This document shows, one piece after another, positions 9,412 through 17,714 of a DNA stretch of 64,000 bases. The stretch spans positions 40,293-104,292 of the forward strand of contig NZ_ONZG01000015.1 in assembly GCF_900302455.1 (NCBI RefSeq). Reading direction: 5' to 3'. Origin of the DNA: Falsiruegeria mediterranea M17. GTDB lineage: Bacteria; Pseudomonadota; Alphaproteobacteria; Rhodobacterales; Rhodobacteraceae. Below the pieces are notes generated by a model that was given only the letters and a program-made list of their open reading frames with translations, was not told the DNA's origin and made no database searches. Position 1 is the stretch's first letter; every line of letters begins with the position of its first letter. Both the position numbers and the translations under genes were made by a program.

Positions 9412-9924
9412 TCAACTTTTTTCATCCGGCATGAAGATTTTCTCGAACCCATTCCAGATCACCTTGCGGGCGGGAACCGGGTTGCCGAACAGATCATCCT
9501 GAAAAACAGGGCCCTCGACACCGCCCAGGCGGTCATAGAACCGTCTCGCTGCCGTATTGGCCTCCAGCACTTCCAGCCAGAGCGTGGTTTTCCGCATGCC
9601 TGTCAGCCGCTTAGCCAAGGCTTGCATCAGGTGAAGCCCAACACCCTGCCCCTGCACATCACCTGCCACATGCAGATTGTCCAGAAGCGGGCCATGCGCG
9701 TTGTCACAACGGACGCAAGCAAACCCCAGCAGATCGCCCTCTTCGGCCACCAGAAGCAATACGTCATTCTCGGGCATCTGCCCCCACCGGTCCGTCATCG
9801 CGGCCTCAAGCGGTGCCCCCAGAAAGTCATCGGGGAGCATTCCGGCATAGGACGCGCGCCAACTGAGGACATGGATGTCACGAATTGCAGGCAGATCATC
9901 ACGGGTGGCGGCACGAATCTTCAT
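9412..9924 (-). CDS. GNAT-family N-acetyltransferase
   Basis: The 170-residue protein has the GNAT fold: N-terminal MKIRAATRDDLPAIRDIH, the acetyl-CoA pyrophosphate loop V-x-G-Q-G-V-G (motif A: HVAGDVQGQGVGLHLMQAL) at about residues 87-105, and motif B LEVLEANTAARRFYDRLGG. It would transfer acetyl from acetyl-CoA to an unknown amine. It is separated by 21 bases from the upstream pirin gene on the same strand and may be co-transcribed with it. Confidence 0.85.
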   Translation of the reverse strand: MKIRAATRDDLPAIRDIHVLSWRASYAGMLPDDFLGAPLEAAMTDRWGQMPENDVLLLVAEEGDLLGFACVRCDNAHGPLLDNLHVAGDVQGQGVGLHLMQALAKRLTGMRKTTLWLEVLEANTAARRFYDRLGGVEGPVFQDDLFGNPVPARKVIWNGFEKIFMPDEKS

Positions 9925-9945
9925 GCCGCCCGTGGTGCCAGCCCC

Positions 9946-10884
9946 CTAGCGTTCGGGCAAGGGCGTGAACTCTTGATCATCGCCCGGAGGCAGCTGAAAA
10001 CGCCCATGCATCCAGTCCCCGGCCCGCCAGGCTTCTTTCGCGGCCTCGATCCGCTCTTTCGACGAGGCAACAAAGTTCCACCAGATGTGGCGCGGCCCGT
10101 TCATTGTCGCGCCCCCCAGCAGCATCAGCCGCGCACCAGTGGGCCCGGCCTTGGCGCTGATGCGGTCGCCGGGGCGGAACACCACCATCTGCCCCGCCTC
10201 GAACTCTTGCCCCGCGATGGAGACAGAGCCGCCAACGACATACAATCCCCGATCCTCGTGATTGTCGGGCATCGGGATCGCGGCGCCAGCTTCCAACACA
10301 GCGTCGGCATAAAACATCTCGCTCGGTGTTTTGACCGATGCGCGCTCGCCATAAGCGTCGCCCAGAATAAGGCGCACGGTTTTACCCTCACCGGTCAGTT
10401 CAGGTAGCTCCGCTGCACCCACATGTTCGAACGAGGCGGGCGTGTCCTCCACCTCGTCCGGGAGCGCCACCCAGGTCTGAAGACCAAACATCGAGAGCGG
10501 CGACTTGCGCGCCTCTTCATCGGTGCGCTCAGAGTGGGTCACGCCGTGGCCTGCCACCATCCAGTTCACCGCGCCCGGTTCGATCCACTGGTCCGTTCCC
10601 AGCGAATCCCGGTGGTGCAATTTGCCCTTGTACAGATAGGTGACCGTCGCCAATCCGATGTGCGGATGCGGGCGCACGTCGATCCCCTGTCCAGTCAGAA
10701 ACTCGACCGGGCCCATCTGATCAAAGAAAATAAAGGGTCCGACCATCTGCCGTTTGGGTGCGGGCAAGGCGCGGCGCACTTCAAACCCGCCCAGATCTCG
10801 CGCACGGGGCACGATGACGGTTTCAATGGCATCCACGGCGTCGCCAATGGGAATGTCAGCGTCAAGTATTGGGTTCCAGCTCAT
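9946..10884 (-). CDS. Pirin-family bicupin protein
   Basis: From the ATG at 10884, preceded by AGGAGG, the protein has 312 residues. It shows the pirin N-terminal cupin with RRALPAPKRQMVGPFIFFDQMGP, the metal-site stretch VRPHPHIGLATVTYLYKGKLHHRDS, and HGVTHSERTDEE, plus a C-terminal cupin (MLLGGATMNGPRHIWWNFVASS). Pirins bind iron through three histidines and a glutamate; some have quercetinase activity or act as regulators. An open frame extends 22 codons upstream but lacks a ribosome site. The gene precedes the GNAT gene. Confidence 0.9.
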   Translation of the reverse strand: MSWNPILDADIPIGDAVDAIETVIVPRARDLGGFEVRRALPAPKRQMVGPFIFFDQMGPVEFLTGQGIDVRPHPHIGLATVTYLYKGKLHHRDSLGTDQWIEPGAVNWMVAGHGVTHSERTDEEARKSPLSMFGLQTWVALPDEVEDTPASFEHVGAAELPELTGEGKTVRLILGDAYGERASVKTPSEMFYADAVLEAGAAIPMPDNHEDRGLYVVGGSVSIAGQEFEAGQMVVFRPGDRISAKAGPTGARLMLLGGATMNGPRHIWWNFVASSKERIEAAKEAWRAGDWMHGRFQLPPGDDQEFTPLPER

Positions 10885-11036
10885 TGCGGTGCCTCCTGGT
10901 TGCTTACCGGTCAACTTAGACCCTGGACAGAAACGCACAACTGGGAGCAATCACATACCTTCGGTGCGAGAATGCACAGCGGGCACCGCGCTCGAACCTG
11001 GGCGCGGCGCCACCTTGGCACTGAAGTCTTTTCGGA

Positions 11037-11531
11037 TCAGCCGCCTGCGGCTGCCAGACACGCGCGTCCCATTTCCATGGCTGCCTTCGTGCCCGTCAAA
11101 TCCAAGGTAAACACCCGGGTTTCGTCGACGACTTTCATGGTTTGGCCATTGGCAACATCCGAGATGAATTCCGGGTTATCTGCAGCGATGTAAGATCCCG
11201 AAAAGCCCTGCTCGTTCTCATGCACGACATTTTCAGGTGCGTAGTACTGGTTTCCATCGATATCGATGTTCAGCGTGGTGCCACCATCAGCCGAGGCGCC
11301 ATCGGGCTCATGCGTGAAGGCCCCGATGTAACCGATACCGCTTTTGAGAACGCCCATTTGAATAATCAGGCCATCCTTGTTGGTCTCGACAACACAGGTA
11401 TTGTCATCGGTTTTGGTGTAAACTTTCCATCCGCCGGCTTCGCCAAAGGGCACAAAATTCTGTGCCAAAGCTGGTGTCGAAATCCCTGCAACAAACAAGG
11501 AAACAGCTGCGATCTTTCTGAATTTCGTCAT
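11037..11531 (-). CDS. Small secreted protein of unknown function (IalB-like length and layout)
   Basis: The 164-residue protein has a clear Sec signal peptide (MTKFRKIAAVSLFVAGISTPALA-Q), so the mature part is periplasmic. The body (FGEAGGWKVYTKTDDNTCVVET...GRACLAAAGG) has two cysteines far apart, which could form a disulfide. Layout and the opening W-x-V-Y...C pattern recall invasion-associated-locus-B-like proteins of Rhodobacterales, but the match is only by eye. AGGATGGA precedes the ATG. No operon partner is evident. Confidence 0.65.
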   Translation of the reverse strand: MTKFRKIAAVSLFVAGISTPALAQNFVPFGEAGGWKVYTKTDDNTCVVETNKDGLIIQMGVLKSGIGYIGAFTHEPDGASADGGTTLNIDIDGNQYYAPENVVHENEQGFSGSYIAADNPEFISDVANGQTMKVVDETRVFTLDLTGTKAAMEMGRACLAAAGG

Positions 11532-11642
11532 TATTCCATCCTAAAAATGCGTACCACCAAAGCGTAGCACCCAGCCATTCTAACAGATGAATATTACAGG
11601 TCGACTCTCCTTTTGTGCGACCGGCTGGCATGACCGCTCGCG

Positions 11643-12695
11643 TCAATCCAACGGCGCATGAAGTCGGGTGTGGTTCGTTATGATCCCGCCCCGCGCACCA
11701 ACGGTCAGGTCGCCATAACGTTGCGCAAACACCGGCGGCAGTGTCCGATCGCCAGGCAGCGACAGCCACAGGCGGAACAGGTGGCGGCGTTTGTCGGAGT
11801 CCGGCCAGTCTATGAACCCGGTCCGGTCATGCAGCATCGCATGGTTATAGACGAACTGCATATCACCCGGTTGCAGTCGCATGGTGATGTGCAGATCGGG
11901 GTCATTGGCGAGCGCATCGAACATGTCCAGCGCCTCGACATGGGCGGGGGTCAGTCGCAATGCGCCCTCGAACCGCTGTGCGCTATCGATGTATTGGCGC
12001 TGATAGAACACCGTCAGCTTGCCCGCGAACCAGCTAAACGGCGGGATAGTCATAAAGGGGTCCATGCCCTCGGGCACCTCGCCGCGCCGGTCGGTGGCGA
12101 TGGGATCAAAGAGCAGCGACAGAAGATCGGGACGTTCCGCGCGCATCCGGTTAAAGATCGTTTCGGCGCTCACCAGCAGCGAGTCGCCCCCCTCTTTGGC
12201 ATCCCGCAGACACAGCAGCCCCACCACGTCTGCACTGTCAGTATGAAAGCTCTGCCGGGCCGAGGTCTGATAGATGCGCGCCGTAGGATCATTCGGGTCC
12301 CGCCCGACATCACGCACATGGCCCAGGATATGACCATCCGCGTTCTGTGACCGGGCCGAGCCCAGATGTGCGCCAATGCCACAGAACACCGCTGCCGCCA
12401 TTTTCTGATCATAGGTCTCTATTGGCAGTCCGCGCAGCACCTCGACACCGACACCGCTCAGCAGCTTGTCGCGCAACGCGCTCAGGTGATCGGCAAACTG
12501 CGTCAGGGGAAAATCCTCGGCCGTGATCTCTCCGACATCACGATCCAGCGACAGGAAGTGCCGCGCTGCCTGTTCCAGGTCGGCGACGTCATCCGGTGTC
12601 AGCTGATACAGCCAATCCTCGGGCCGCTCGGACAGATCGCGTCCAACCCAGGCGGCGGGCGTTTCAATCTGGGGTGGCAAATCGTTCGGCGTCAT
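11643..12695 (-). CDS. TauD/TfdA-family Fe(II)/2-oxoglutarate dioxygenase
   Basis: The 350-residue protein carries the facial-triad start H-T-D in RQSFHTDSADVVGLLCL, the distal histidine in DMQFVYNHAMLHDRTGF, and the 2-oxoglutarate-binding arginine in RRHLFRLWLSLP. These are diagnostic of the TauD/gamma-butyrobetaine-hydroxylase fold. Its start overlaps the end of lysR by four bases, so the two are co-transcribed and translationally coupled. Divergent MttB-like and FAD/GcvT genes suggest hydroxylation or dealkylation of an N-methylated or related substrate, but this is inference. Confidence 0.85.
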   Translation of the reverse strand: MTPNDLPPQIETPAAWVGRDLSERPEDWLYQLTPDDVADLEQAARHFLSLDRDVGEITAEDFPLTQFADHLSALRDKLLSGVGVEVLRGLPIETYDQKMAAAVFCGIGAHLGSARSQNADGHILGHVRDVGRDPNDPTARIYQTSARQSFHTDSADVVGLLCLRDAKEGGDSLLVSAETIFNRMRAERPDLLSLLFDPIATDRRGEVPEGMDPFMTIPPFSWFAGKLTVFYQRQYIDSAQRFEGALRLTPAHVEALDMFDALANDPDLHITMRLQPGDMQFVYNHAMLHDRTGFIDWPDSDKRRHLFRLWLSLPGDRTLPPVFAQRYGDLTVGARGGIITNHTRLHAPLD

Positions 12696-13675
12696 AAGGG
12701 CTCCTCCTCTGTCTCCAGACCAGCCAAAGCGGCGGTGCCGATCTTGCCCATCTGCCCCGCGATCTGGTCCACTAGCGACACACGAGCGTATTCGGCAAAC
12801 GCTTTGGGCAATTCCCCCAACTCTCCGTCCCGGGCCACAACCGTGATCGAGCGACTCATCCCCGCCCCGGGCAAGGGCCGCAGATCCAATGGCATGCGTT
12901 CCACCAACCCGTCAATCAACAGGGTCGGTGTCAACAGGGTAAACCCCATGCCATCGGCGACACAGGCCGTCACCATGCTGGATCGGTCGGCCAGGATCAC
13001 CCGTTCGGGCTGCAGACGCAGGCGGCGCAGATGTTGCCCGATCCGGCGACCCACATTGGTGGTATCGGCAAAGCGCACCAGCGGCAGGTGGCGCAGCACC
13101 TGTTCCAGATCCTGCACCGGTTGATCAAATCCGGACGGCAGGACCAGCAAAAACGCCTCGGTCAGAACCGCATGACGTTCCAACCCATCCATATCCAGCA
13201 GCGGATCTGAAGTGATGGCAATATCGGCCTGTTTGGTCCTGAGCAGCGCTTCGTGATCGCCGCTCTGGCCCGCATGCAGCACCATATCCTGCACGCCAAA
13301 GCGGTCCTTGGCCATCCGCACCAAACCGGGTGACAGGGTCGTGGCGATCGAAGCCTGCAACCCCAACCGCAACCTGCTGATGGGCGTTGGACCCTGGTGA
13401 CGCATGTCGCTGGCCAGTTCCCCAACCGCCTGCAGGATGCGGCCCGCATGGCGGTACATCAGCACCCCGGCCTGGGTCGGCTTCACCGGGCGCGTTGAAC
13501 GGTCCAACAGCCTGACATCATAGTGTTTTTCCAAGGTCCCGATGTGCTGCGAAGCGGCAGATTGTGTCATTCCAACCAGCCGTGCCGCCGCCGTCATCTG
13601 ACCGGTTTCGACAACCGCAACAAAAACCTCCAACGCTTTGATAATATTTGCATTCGTTGTGAATTTTACATCCAT
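12692..13675 (-). CDS. LysR-family transcriptional regulator
   Basis: The 327-residue protein (ATG at 13675) has the N-terminal winged helix-turn-helix (ALEVFVAVVETGQMTAAARLVGMTQSAASQHIGTLEKHYDVRLLDRSTRPVKPTQAG) and a C-terminal effector-binding domain. It is transcribed divergently from the mttB-like operon and leads directly into tauD by an ATGA overlap. An inverted repeat with the T-N11-A pattern lies 24 bases upstream of its start, a likely operator for both directions. Confidence 0.9.
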   Translation of the reverse strand: MDVKFTTNANIIKALEVFVAVVETGQMTAAARLVGMTQSAASQHIGTLEKHYDVRLLDRSTRPVKPTQAGVLMYRHAGRILQAVGELASDMRHQGPTPISRLRLGLQASIATTLSPGLVRMAKDRFGVQDMVLHAGQSGDHEALLRTKQADIAITSDPLLDMDGLERHAVLTEAFLLVLPSGFDQPVQDLEQVLRHLPLVRFADTTNVGRRIGQHLRRLRLQPERVILADRSSMVTACVADGMGFTLLTPTLLIDGLVERMPLDLRPLPGAGMSRSITVVARDGELGELPKAFAEYARVSLVDQIAGQMGKIGTAALAGLETEEEPL

Positions 13676-13698
13676 GATCAGCCTTTCGCACCTTCCAC

Positions 13699-13728
13699 TA
13701 TTAGAAATCCTAATACTGACAACTGTCA
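13699..13728. promoter_or_regulatory. Probable LysR operator in the lysR/mttB divergent promoter
   Basis: TATTAG-AAATC-CTAATA (13699-13715) is a perfect 6-bp inverted repeat with a five-base spacer and T-N11-A core. It is followed at 13717-13728 by TGACA-AC-TGTCA, a second perfect 5-bp inverted repeat. LysR proteins usually bind two such adjacent sites. Assignment to the neighbouring LysR is inferred from position. Confidence 0.65.
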
Positions 13729-13782
13729 ATTGATCGAATGCCCCGCAACCGCCAGATTATGCCCAACCGAGGGAGGCGGGTC

Positions 13783-15321
13783 ATGACTGAGACACCTGTA
13801 AAACGTCGTCGCAAACGCGATCGGGGCGCATCACGTGGCCAGGTCGGACAGCCCCGCACGCCCTTCATCCTGCGCAAGCTGGGTACGTTCAACATCCTCG
13901 GCGAAGAGGGGTTGAGCCTGATCGAGGAGAACGCCGACACGATCCTGGCCGAAACCGGCATGGAGTTTGTCGAAGATCCCGAAATCCTTGAGATTTTTGC
14001 CAATGCGGGCTGCGACGTGGACGGCACGCGGGTGCGGTTTGAACGCGGGTTCTGCCGCAAGACCATTCAGGCCACCGCGCCCAAACAGTTCATGCAGCAC
14101 GCCCGCAACCCGGCCAATTCGGTGCAGATGGGCGGCGATGCCACTGTGCTCTGCCCGTCGTGGGGCCCGCCCTTTGTGCATGATCTGGACCGGGGTCGCC
14201 GCTATGCGACGTTTGACGACTTTCAGACGCTGGTGAAGCTGCACCACACCATTCCTTGGCTGCATCATTCGGGCGGCGTGGTTTGTGAGCCGGTCGACCT
14301 GCCCGCCAACAAACGGCATCTGGACATGCTTTATGCTCACATTCGCTATTCCGACCGGCCGTTCATGGGGGCCTTCATCGGCGCTGAGCGCGCCGGTCAT
14401 GCGCTAGATATGGCGCGGATCGTCTTTGGCGCGGAGTATGTGGCCGAAAACCCAGTGCTTTATTGCGTGTCAAACACCAACGCACCGCTGGTGATGGATG
14501 CGCATATGTCAGGTGCCTTGAAAACCTATGCCCGCGCTGGTCAGCCGGTCGCCACCGCCCCTTGGGTGCTGACAGGCGCCATGAGCCCCTGCACCGTCGC
14601 AGGTACCATGGCTCAGGTTCTGGCCGAAGCACTTGCCTGCCTTACGCTTGCGCAATTGGTGAAACCAGGCGCGCCGGTGCTGATGGGCTCTTTTGCGTCC
14701 ACGATGTCAATGCAATCGGGGGCGCCGACCTTTGGCACACCCGAAGCAGGTCAGATGGTTCTGGCCGCAGGGCAACTGGCCCGCCGTCTGGGGGTGCCGC
14801 TGCACACGGTCGGCACGCTGAGCGCATCGAAAATACCGGATGCGCAGAGCCAGCAGGAAGCGACCTGGGGTCTGATGATGTCGATGTTTGCAGGTGCCAA
14901 CCTGATCAATCACGCCACCGGCTGGCTGGAGGGTGGTTTGGTGACCAGCTTTGAAAAGACGATGATCGACGCTGATCTCTGTGGCAAGCTGGCCCGCTTC
15001 TTTGATGGCATCGACCTGAGCGAGAACGCGCAGGCCATGTCTGCCATCGCCGCCACTGGTCCGGGTGCGCATTTCCTTGGCTCCGAGCACACGCAAGCCA
15101 ATTTCATGTCCGCCCTCTTCCGGCCCGAGACACCCGACAACAACGCCTATGAACATTGGGAGGCGGCTGGGTCTTTGGATACCGCACAACGGGCCAACGG
15201 CCTATGGAAGAAGCATCTGGAGGCCTATGAGGACCCCGGCCTTGATCCGGCCATCGACGAGGAGTTGCAGGCCTATATCGCGCAGCGCAAGTCCGAGACG
15301 CCAGACATGGATTACTTCTGA
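13783..15321 (+). CDS. MttB-family (trimethylamine methyltransferase-like) protein, non-pyrrolysine
   Basis: The 512-residue protein belongs to the MttB superfamily, with typical segments GEEGLSLIEENADTILAETGMEFVEDPEIL, PSWGPPFVHDLDRGRRYATFDDF, and a TIM-barrel core with GTMAQVLAEALACLTLAQLVKPGAPVLMG. The gene has no in-frame amber codon, so it is of the non-pyrrolysine type, some of which demethylate glycine betaine, proline betaine or carnitine. The start at 13783 follows GGGAGG; an upstream ATG at 13738 has no ribosome site. It overlaps the next gene (TGATG). No corrinoid protein gene is in the window, so its methyl acceptor is unclear. Confidence 0.88.
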   Translation: MTETPVKRRRKRDRGASRGQVGQPRTPFILRKLGTFNILGEEGLSLIEENADTILAETGMEFVEDPEILEIFANAGCDVDGTRVRFERGFCRKTIQATAPKQFMQHARNPANSVQMGGDATVLCPSWGPPFVHDLDRGRRYATFDDFQTLVKLHHTIPWLHHSGGVVCEPVDLPANKRHLDMLYAHIRYSDRPFMGAFIGAERAGHALDMARIVFGAEYVAENPVLYCVSNTNAPLVMDAHMSGALKTYARAGQPVATAPWVLTGAMSPCTVAGTMAQVLAEALACLTLAQLVKPGAPVLMGSFASTMSMQSGAPTFGTPEAGQMVLAAGQLARRLGVPLHTVGTLSASKIPDAQSQQEATWGLMMSMFAGANLINHATGWLEGGLVTSFEKTMIDADLCGKLARFFDGIDLSENAQAMSAIAATGPGAHFLGSEHTQANFMSALFRPETPDNNAYEHWEAAGSLDTAQRANGLWKKHLEAYEDPGLDPAIDEELQAYIAQRKSETPDMDYF

Positions 15322-17714
15322 TGGGACGCACGATCATCATCGGCGGCGGCGCCATCGGGTTGTCGGTGGCCTATCACCTGGCGCATCGCGGAGCCGAGGA
15401 CGTGTTGCTATTGGAACGCAATCAGCTGACCTCGGGCACATCATGGCATGCCGCTGGCATCGTGGGCCCGCTCAGGGCCACGCCCAACATGACCAAGCTG
15501 GCGAGCTATGCGCTGGAGCTGTTTCCCCGGCTTGAGGCCGAGACCGGTATGGCAACGGGTTACCGTCAGACGGGTGGTTATTGGCTGGCGCGGCGTGAAG
15601 AGCGGCTGGACGAGTTGCACCGGGTCTCGACCCTGGGGCGGCACTTTGGGCTGACCGCACAAGTCATCGGCGCGGACGAGGTAGAAGTTCCGGGGCTTGA
15701 TGTCTCGGATCACGCGGGCGCCATGTGGGTGGCCGAAGATGCCAATGTGAACCCGGTGGACCTGTGCATGGCCTATGCCCGCGCGGCCCGGTCCAAAGGC
15801 GTGGAGATCCGCGAGAATTGCGGGGTTGCCAGTATCCTCTCTGAGGGCGGGACCGCGCGGGGCGTTGCGCTTGGCGATGGGACAGAGATTGAAGCCGAGA
15901 GCGTCGTGATCTGCGCCGGGGCGTGGTCGAAGCCCCTCGCCGAAGGGGCCGGATTGCACCTGCCGCTGCAGGCGGTCGAGCATATGTATGTGGTGACCGA
16001 GCCGATGCCGGGTTTACCCGATCCGTTTCCGGTGATCCGCGACATGGATACAGGTATCTACATCAAGGGCGATGCTGGCAAGCTGGTGATCGGCGGGTTT
16101 GAGCCTGACGCCAAGATCTGGGATGCCTTTGGCCCCGAAGGCGACCGGCCATTTCTGGAGATGCCAGAAGATTGGGAGCAGTTCATGCCCTTCATGGAGG
16201 CCGCGTTGGACCTGGTTCCGGCACTGGCTGAGACCGGCATCCAGCATTTCATGAACGGGCCGGAAAGTTTCACCAATGACACGCGGCCTTTGGTTGGGGC
16301 TGCACCGGATGTGGACGGGTTGTTTGTTGCGGCTGGAATGAACTCGGTCGGGGTAATGTCCTCGGCCGGCATTGGGCGTGTCTTGGCGGATTGGATCGTG
16401 GATGGCGAGGCCCCGATGGACCTGTGGGAGGTCGATGTGGCCCGAGCCGATCCGCGTGCGGCAACGAATGCGCATATGGCGGATCGGATGGCCGAGAGTG
16501 TGGCCGATCTGATGGCGATGCATTGGCCGTTCAAACAGCCCAAGGCCGGTCGTGGGTTGCGCTGTTCAGCTTTGCATCAGGCCTGGGCAGATCAGGGCGC
16601 AGTCTTTGGCCTGACTGCAGGCTGGGAGCGTGGGCTCTGGTATGCTGAGAACGACGCGGAGAGGGAGTTGCCCTACTCAGTTGGGGCGCAGTCCTGGTAT
16701 CCGATTGCAAGGCGTGAAGCGGCGCGGATGCAGGATGGCGCGGTGCTGTTAGACCTGTCGCCCTTTGGCAAGTTCGACGTGATCGGCCCCGATGCGGTGG
16801 CAGCAATGAATGAACTGGTCTGTGCTCAGATGGATGTTCCTGTGGGCCGTGCTGTCTATACCCCGATGCTGAACGAAAAAGGCGGGATCGAGGGCGATTT
16901 GACCGTGACCCGTTTGGGGAGCCAGCATTATCGCATCACCTCTGGTGCTGCGACGCGCTGGCGGGACGGGGCGCTGCTGCGCCGCCGCTTCGCGGTCTGG
17001 CGGGTTGCCTTGCACGATGTCACCGATGACGAGTGTGTAATCGGCCTGATGGGCGCAGAGGCGCGGGACATCCTGAACAGGATAAGCGATGCGGATTGGG
17101 TTGATTTCCCGTTTTCTACCGTGCGTGACGTGGCTGTGGCGGGTGTGGCGTGTCGTGCGACGCGGATGAGCTTTGTCGGCGAATTGGGCTGGGAGTTGAA
17201 TGTTTCCGTGACCCAGGCCCGCAAAGTCTTTGACGCGCTCTCTACCGCTGGAGCCAAACCAATGGGCATGTATGCGCTTGAGGCCTGTCGGATCGAGAAG
17301 GCGTTTCGCCATTGGGGCCACGACCTTGGCCCCGAGATCACCCCGCTGGAGGCCGGACTTGGCTTTACCATTGACTGGGGCAAACAGTTCATCGGTAGAT
17401 CAGCGCTTGAGGCACAACGCACCCAAGGAGTAACGCGTAAGCTCTGCCTGTTCCAGGTCGAGGGCGATCCGCTGATCCTGCATGACGAGCCGATCCTTGA
17501 GGGCGGGCGTGTCGTGGGCCTGACCACATCCGGCGCCAAGGGCGCGCGCACCGGCCTGACGCTGGCCTTGGGGATGATCGAGATCGCCCCCGGTGAAAAG
17601 CTTGCCGACACCTGCGCTCGCGATTTCAGCTTCGACATCGCAGGTAAGACCTATCCGGCGCGGGCCCTGCCCCGCCCCCCATTTGACCCCAAAGGCGAAA
17701 GGATGCGCGGATGA
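15321..17714 (+). CDS. FAD-dependent oxidoreductase/GcvT fusion (dimethylglycine or sarcosine dehydrogenase-like), first copy
   Basis: The 797-residue protein has an N-terminal DAO-type FAD domain (GGGAIG at 8-13; SWHAAG with His43, the residue that holds FAD covalently in dimethylglycine dehydrogenases) to about residue 370, an FAO linker, and a GcvT/aminomethyltransferase domain at about 430-780 with IDWGKQFIGRSALEAQR and a C-terminal barrel. The family oxidises N-methyl groups and passes the one-carbon unit to tetrahydrofolate. It overlaps mttB by one base and the next gene by four, so the cluster is a tight operon. The substrate is unknown. Confidence 0.88.
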   Translation: MGRTIIIGGGAIGLSVAYHLAHRGAEDVLLLERNQLTSGTSWHAAGIVGPLRATPNMTKLASYALELFPRLEAETGMATGYRQTGGYWLARREERLDELHRVSTLGRHFGLTAQVIGADEVEVPGLDVSDHAGAMWVAEDANVNPVDLCMAYARAARSKGVEIRENCGVASILSEGGTARGVALGDGTEIEAESVVICAGAWSKPLAEGAGLHLPLQAVEHMYVVTEPMPGLPDPFPVIRDMDTGIYIKGDAGKLVIGGFEPDAKIWDAFGPEGDRPFLEMPEDWEQFMPFMEAALDLVPALAETGIQHFMNGPESFTNDTRPLVGAAPDVDGLFVAAGMNSVGVMSSAGIGRVLADWIVDGEAPMDLWEVDVARADPRAATNAHMADRMAESVADLMAMHWPFKQPKAGRGLRCSALHQAWADQGAVFGLTAGWERGLWYAENDAERELPYSVGAQSWYPIARREAARMQDGAVLLDLSPFGKFDVIGPDAVAAMNELVCAQMDVPVGRAVYTPMLNEKGGIEGDLTVTRLGSQHYRITSGAATRWRDGALLRRRFAVWRVALHDVTDDECVIGLMGAEARDILNRISDADWVDFPFSTVRDVAVAGVACRATRMSFVGELGWELNVSVTQARKVFDALSTAGAKPMGMYALEACRIEKAFRHWGHDLGPEITPLEAGLGFTIDWGKQFIGRSALEAQRTQGVTRKLCLFQVEGDPLILHDEPILEGGRVVGLTTSGAKGARTGLTLALGMIEIAPGEKLADTCARDFSFDIAGKTYPARALPRPPFDPKGERMRG

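Noticed and set aside
13783..15321. Pyrrolysine-encoded MttB
   Set aside because: There is no in-frame TAG in the gene, and no pyl genes are seen; it is a non-pyrrolysine homologue.
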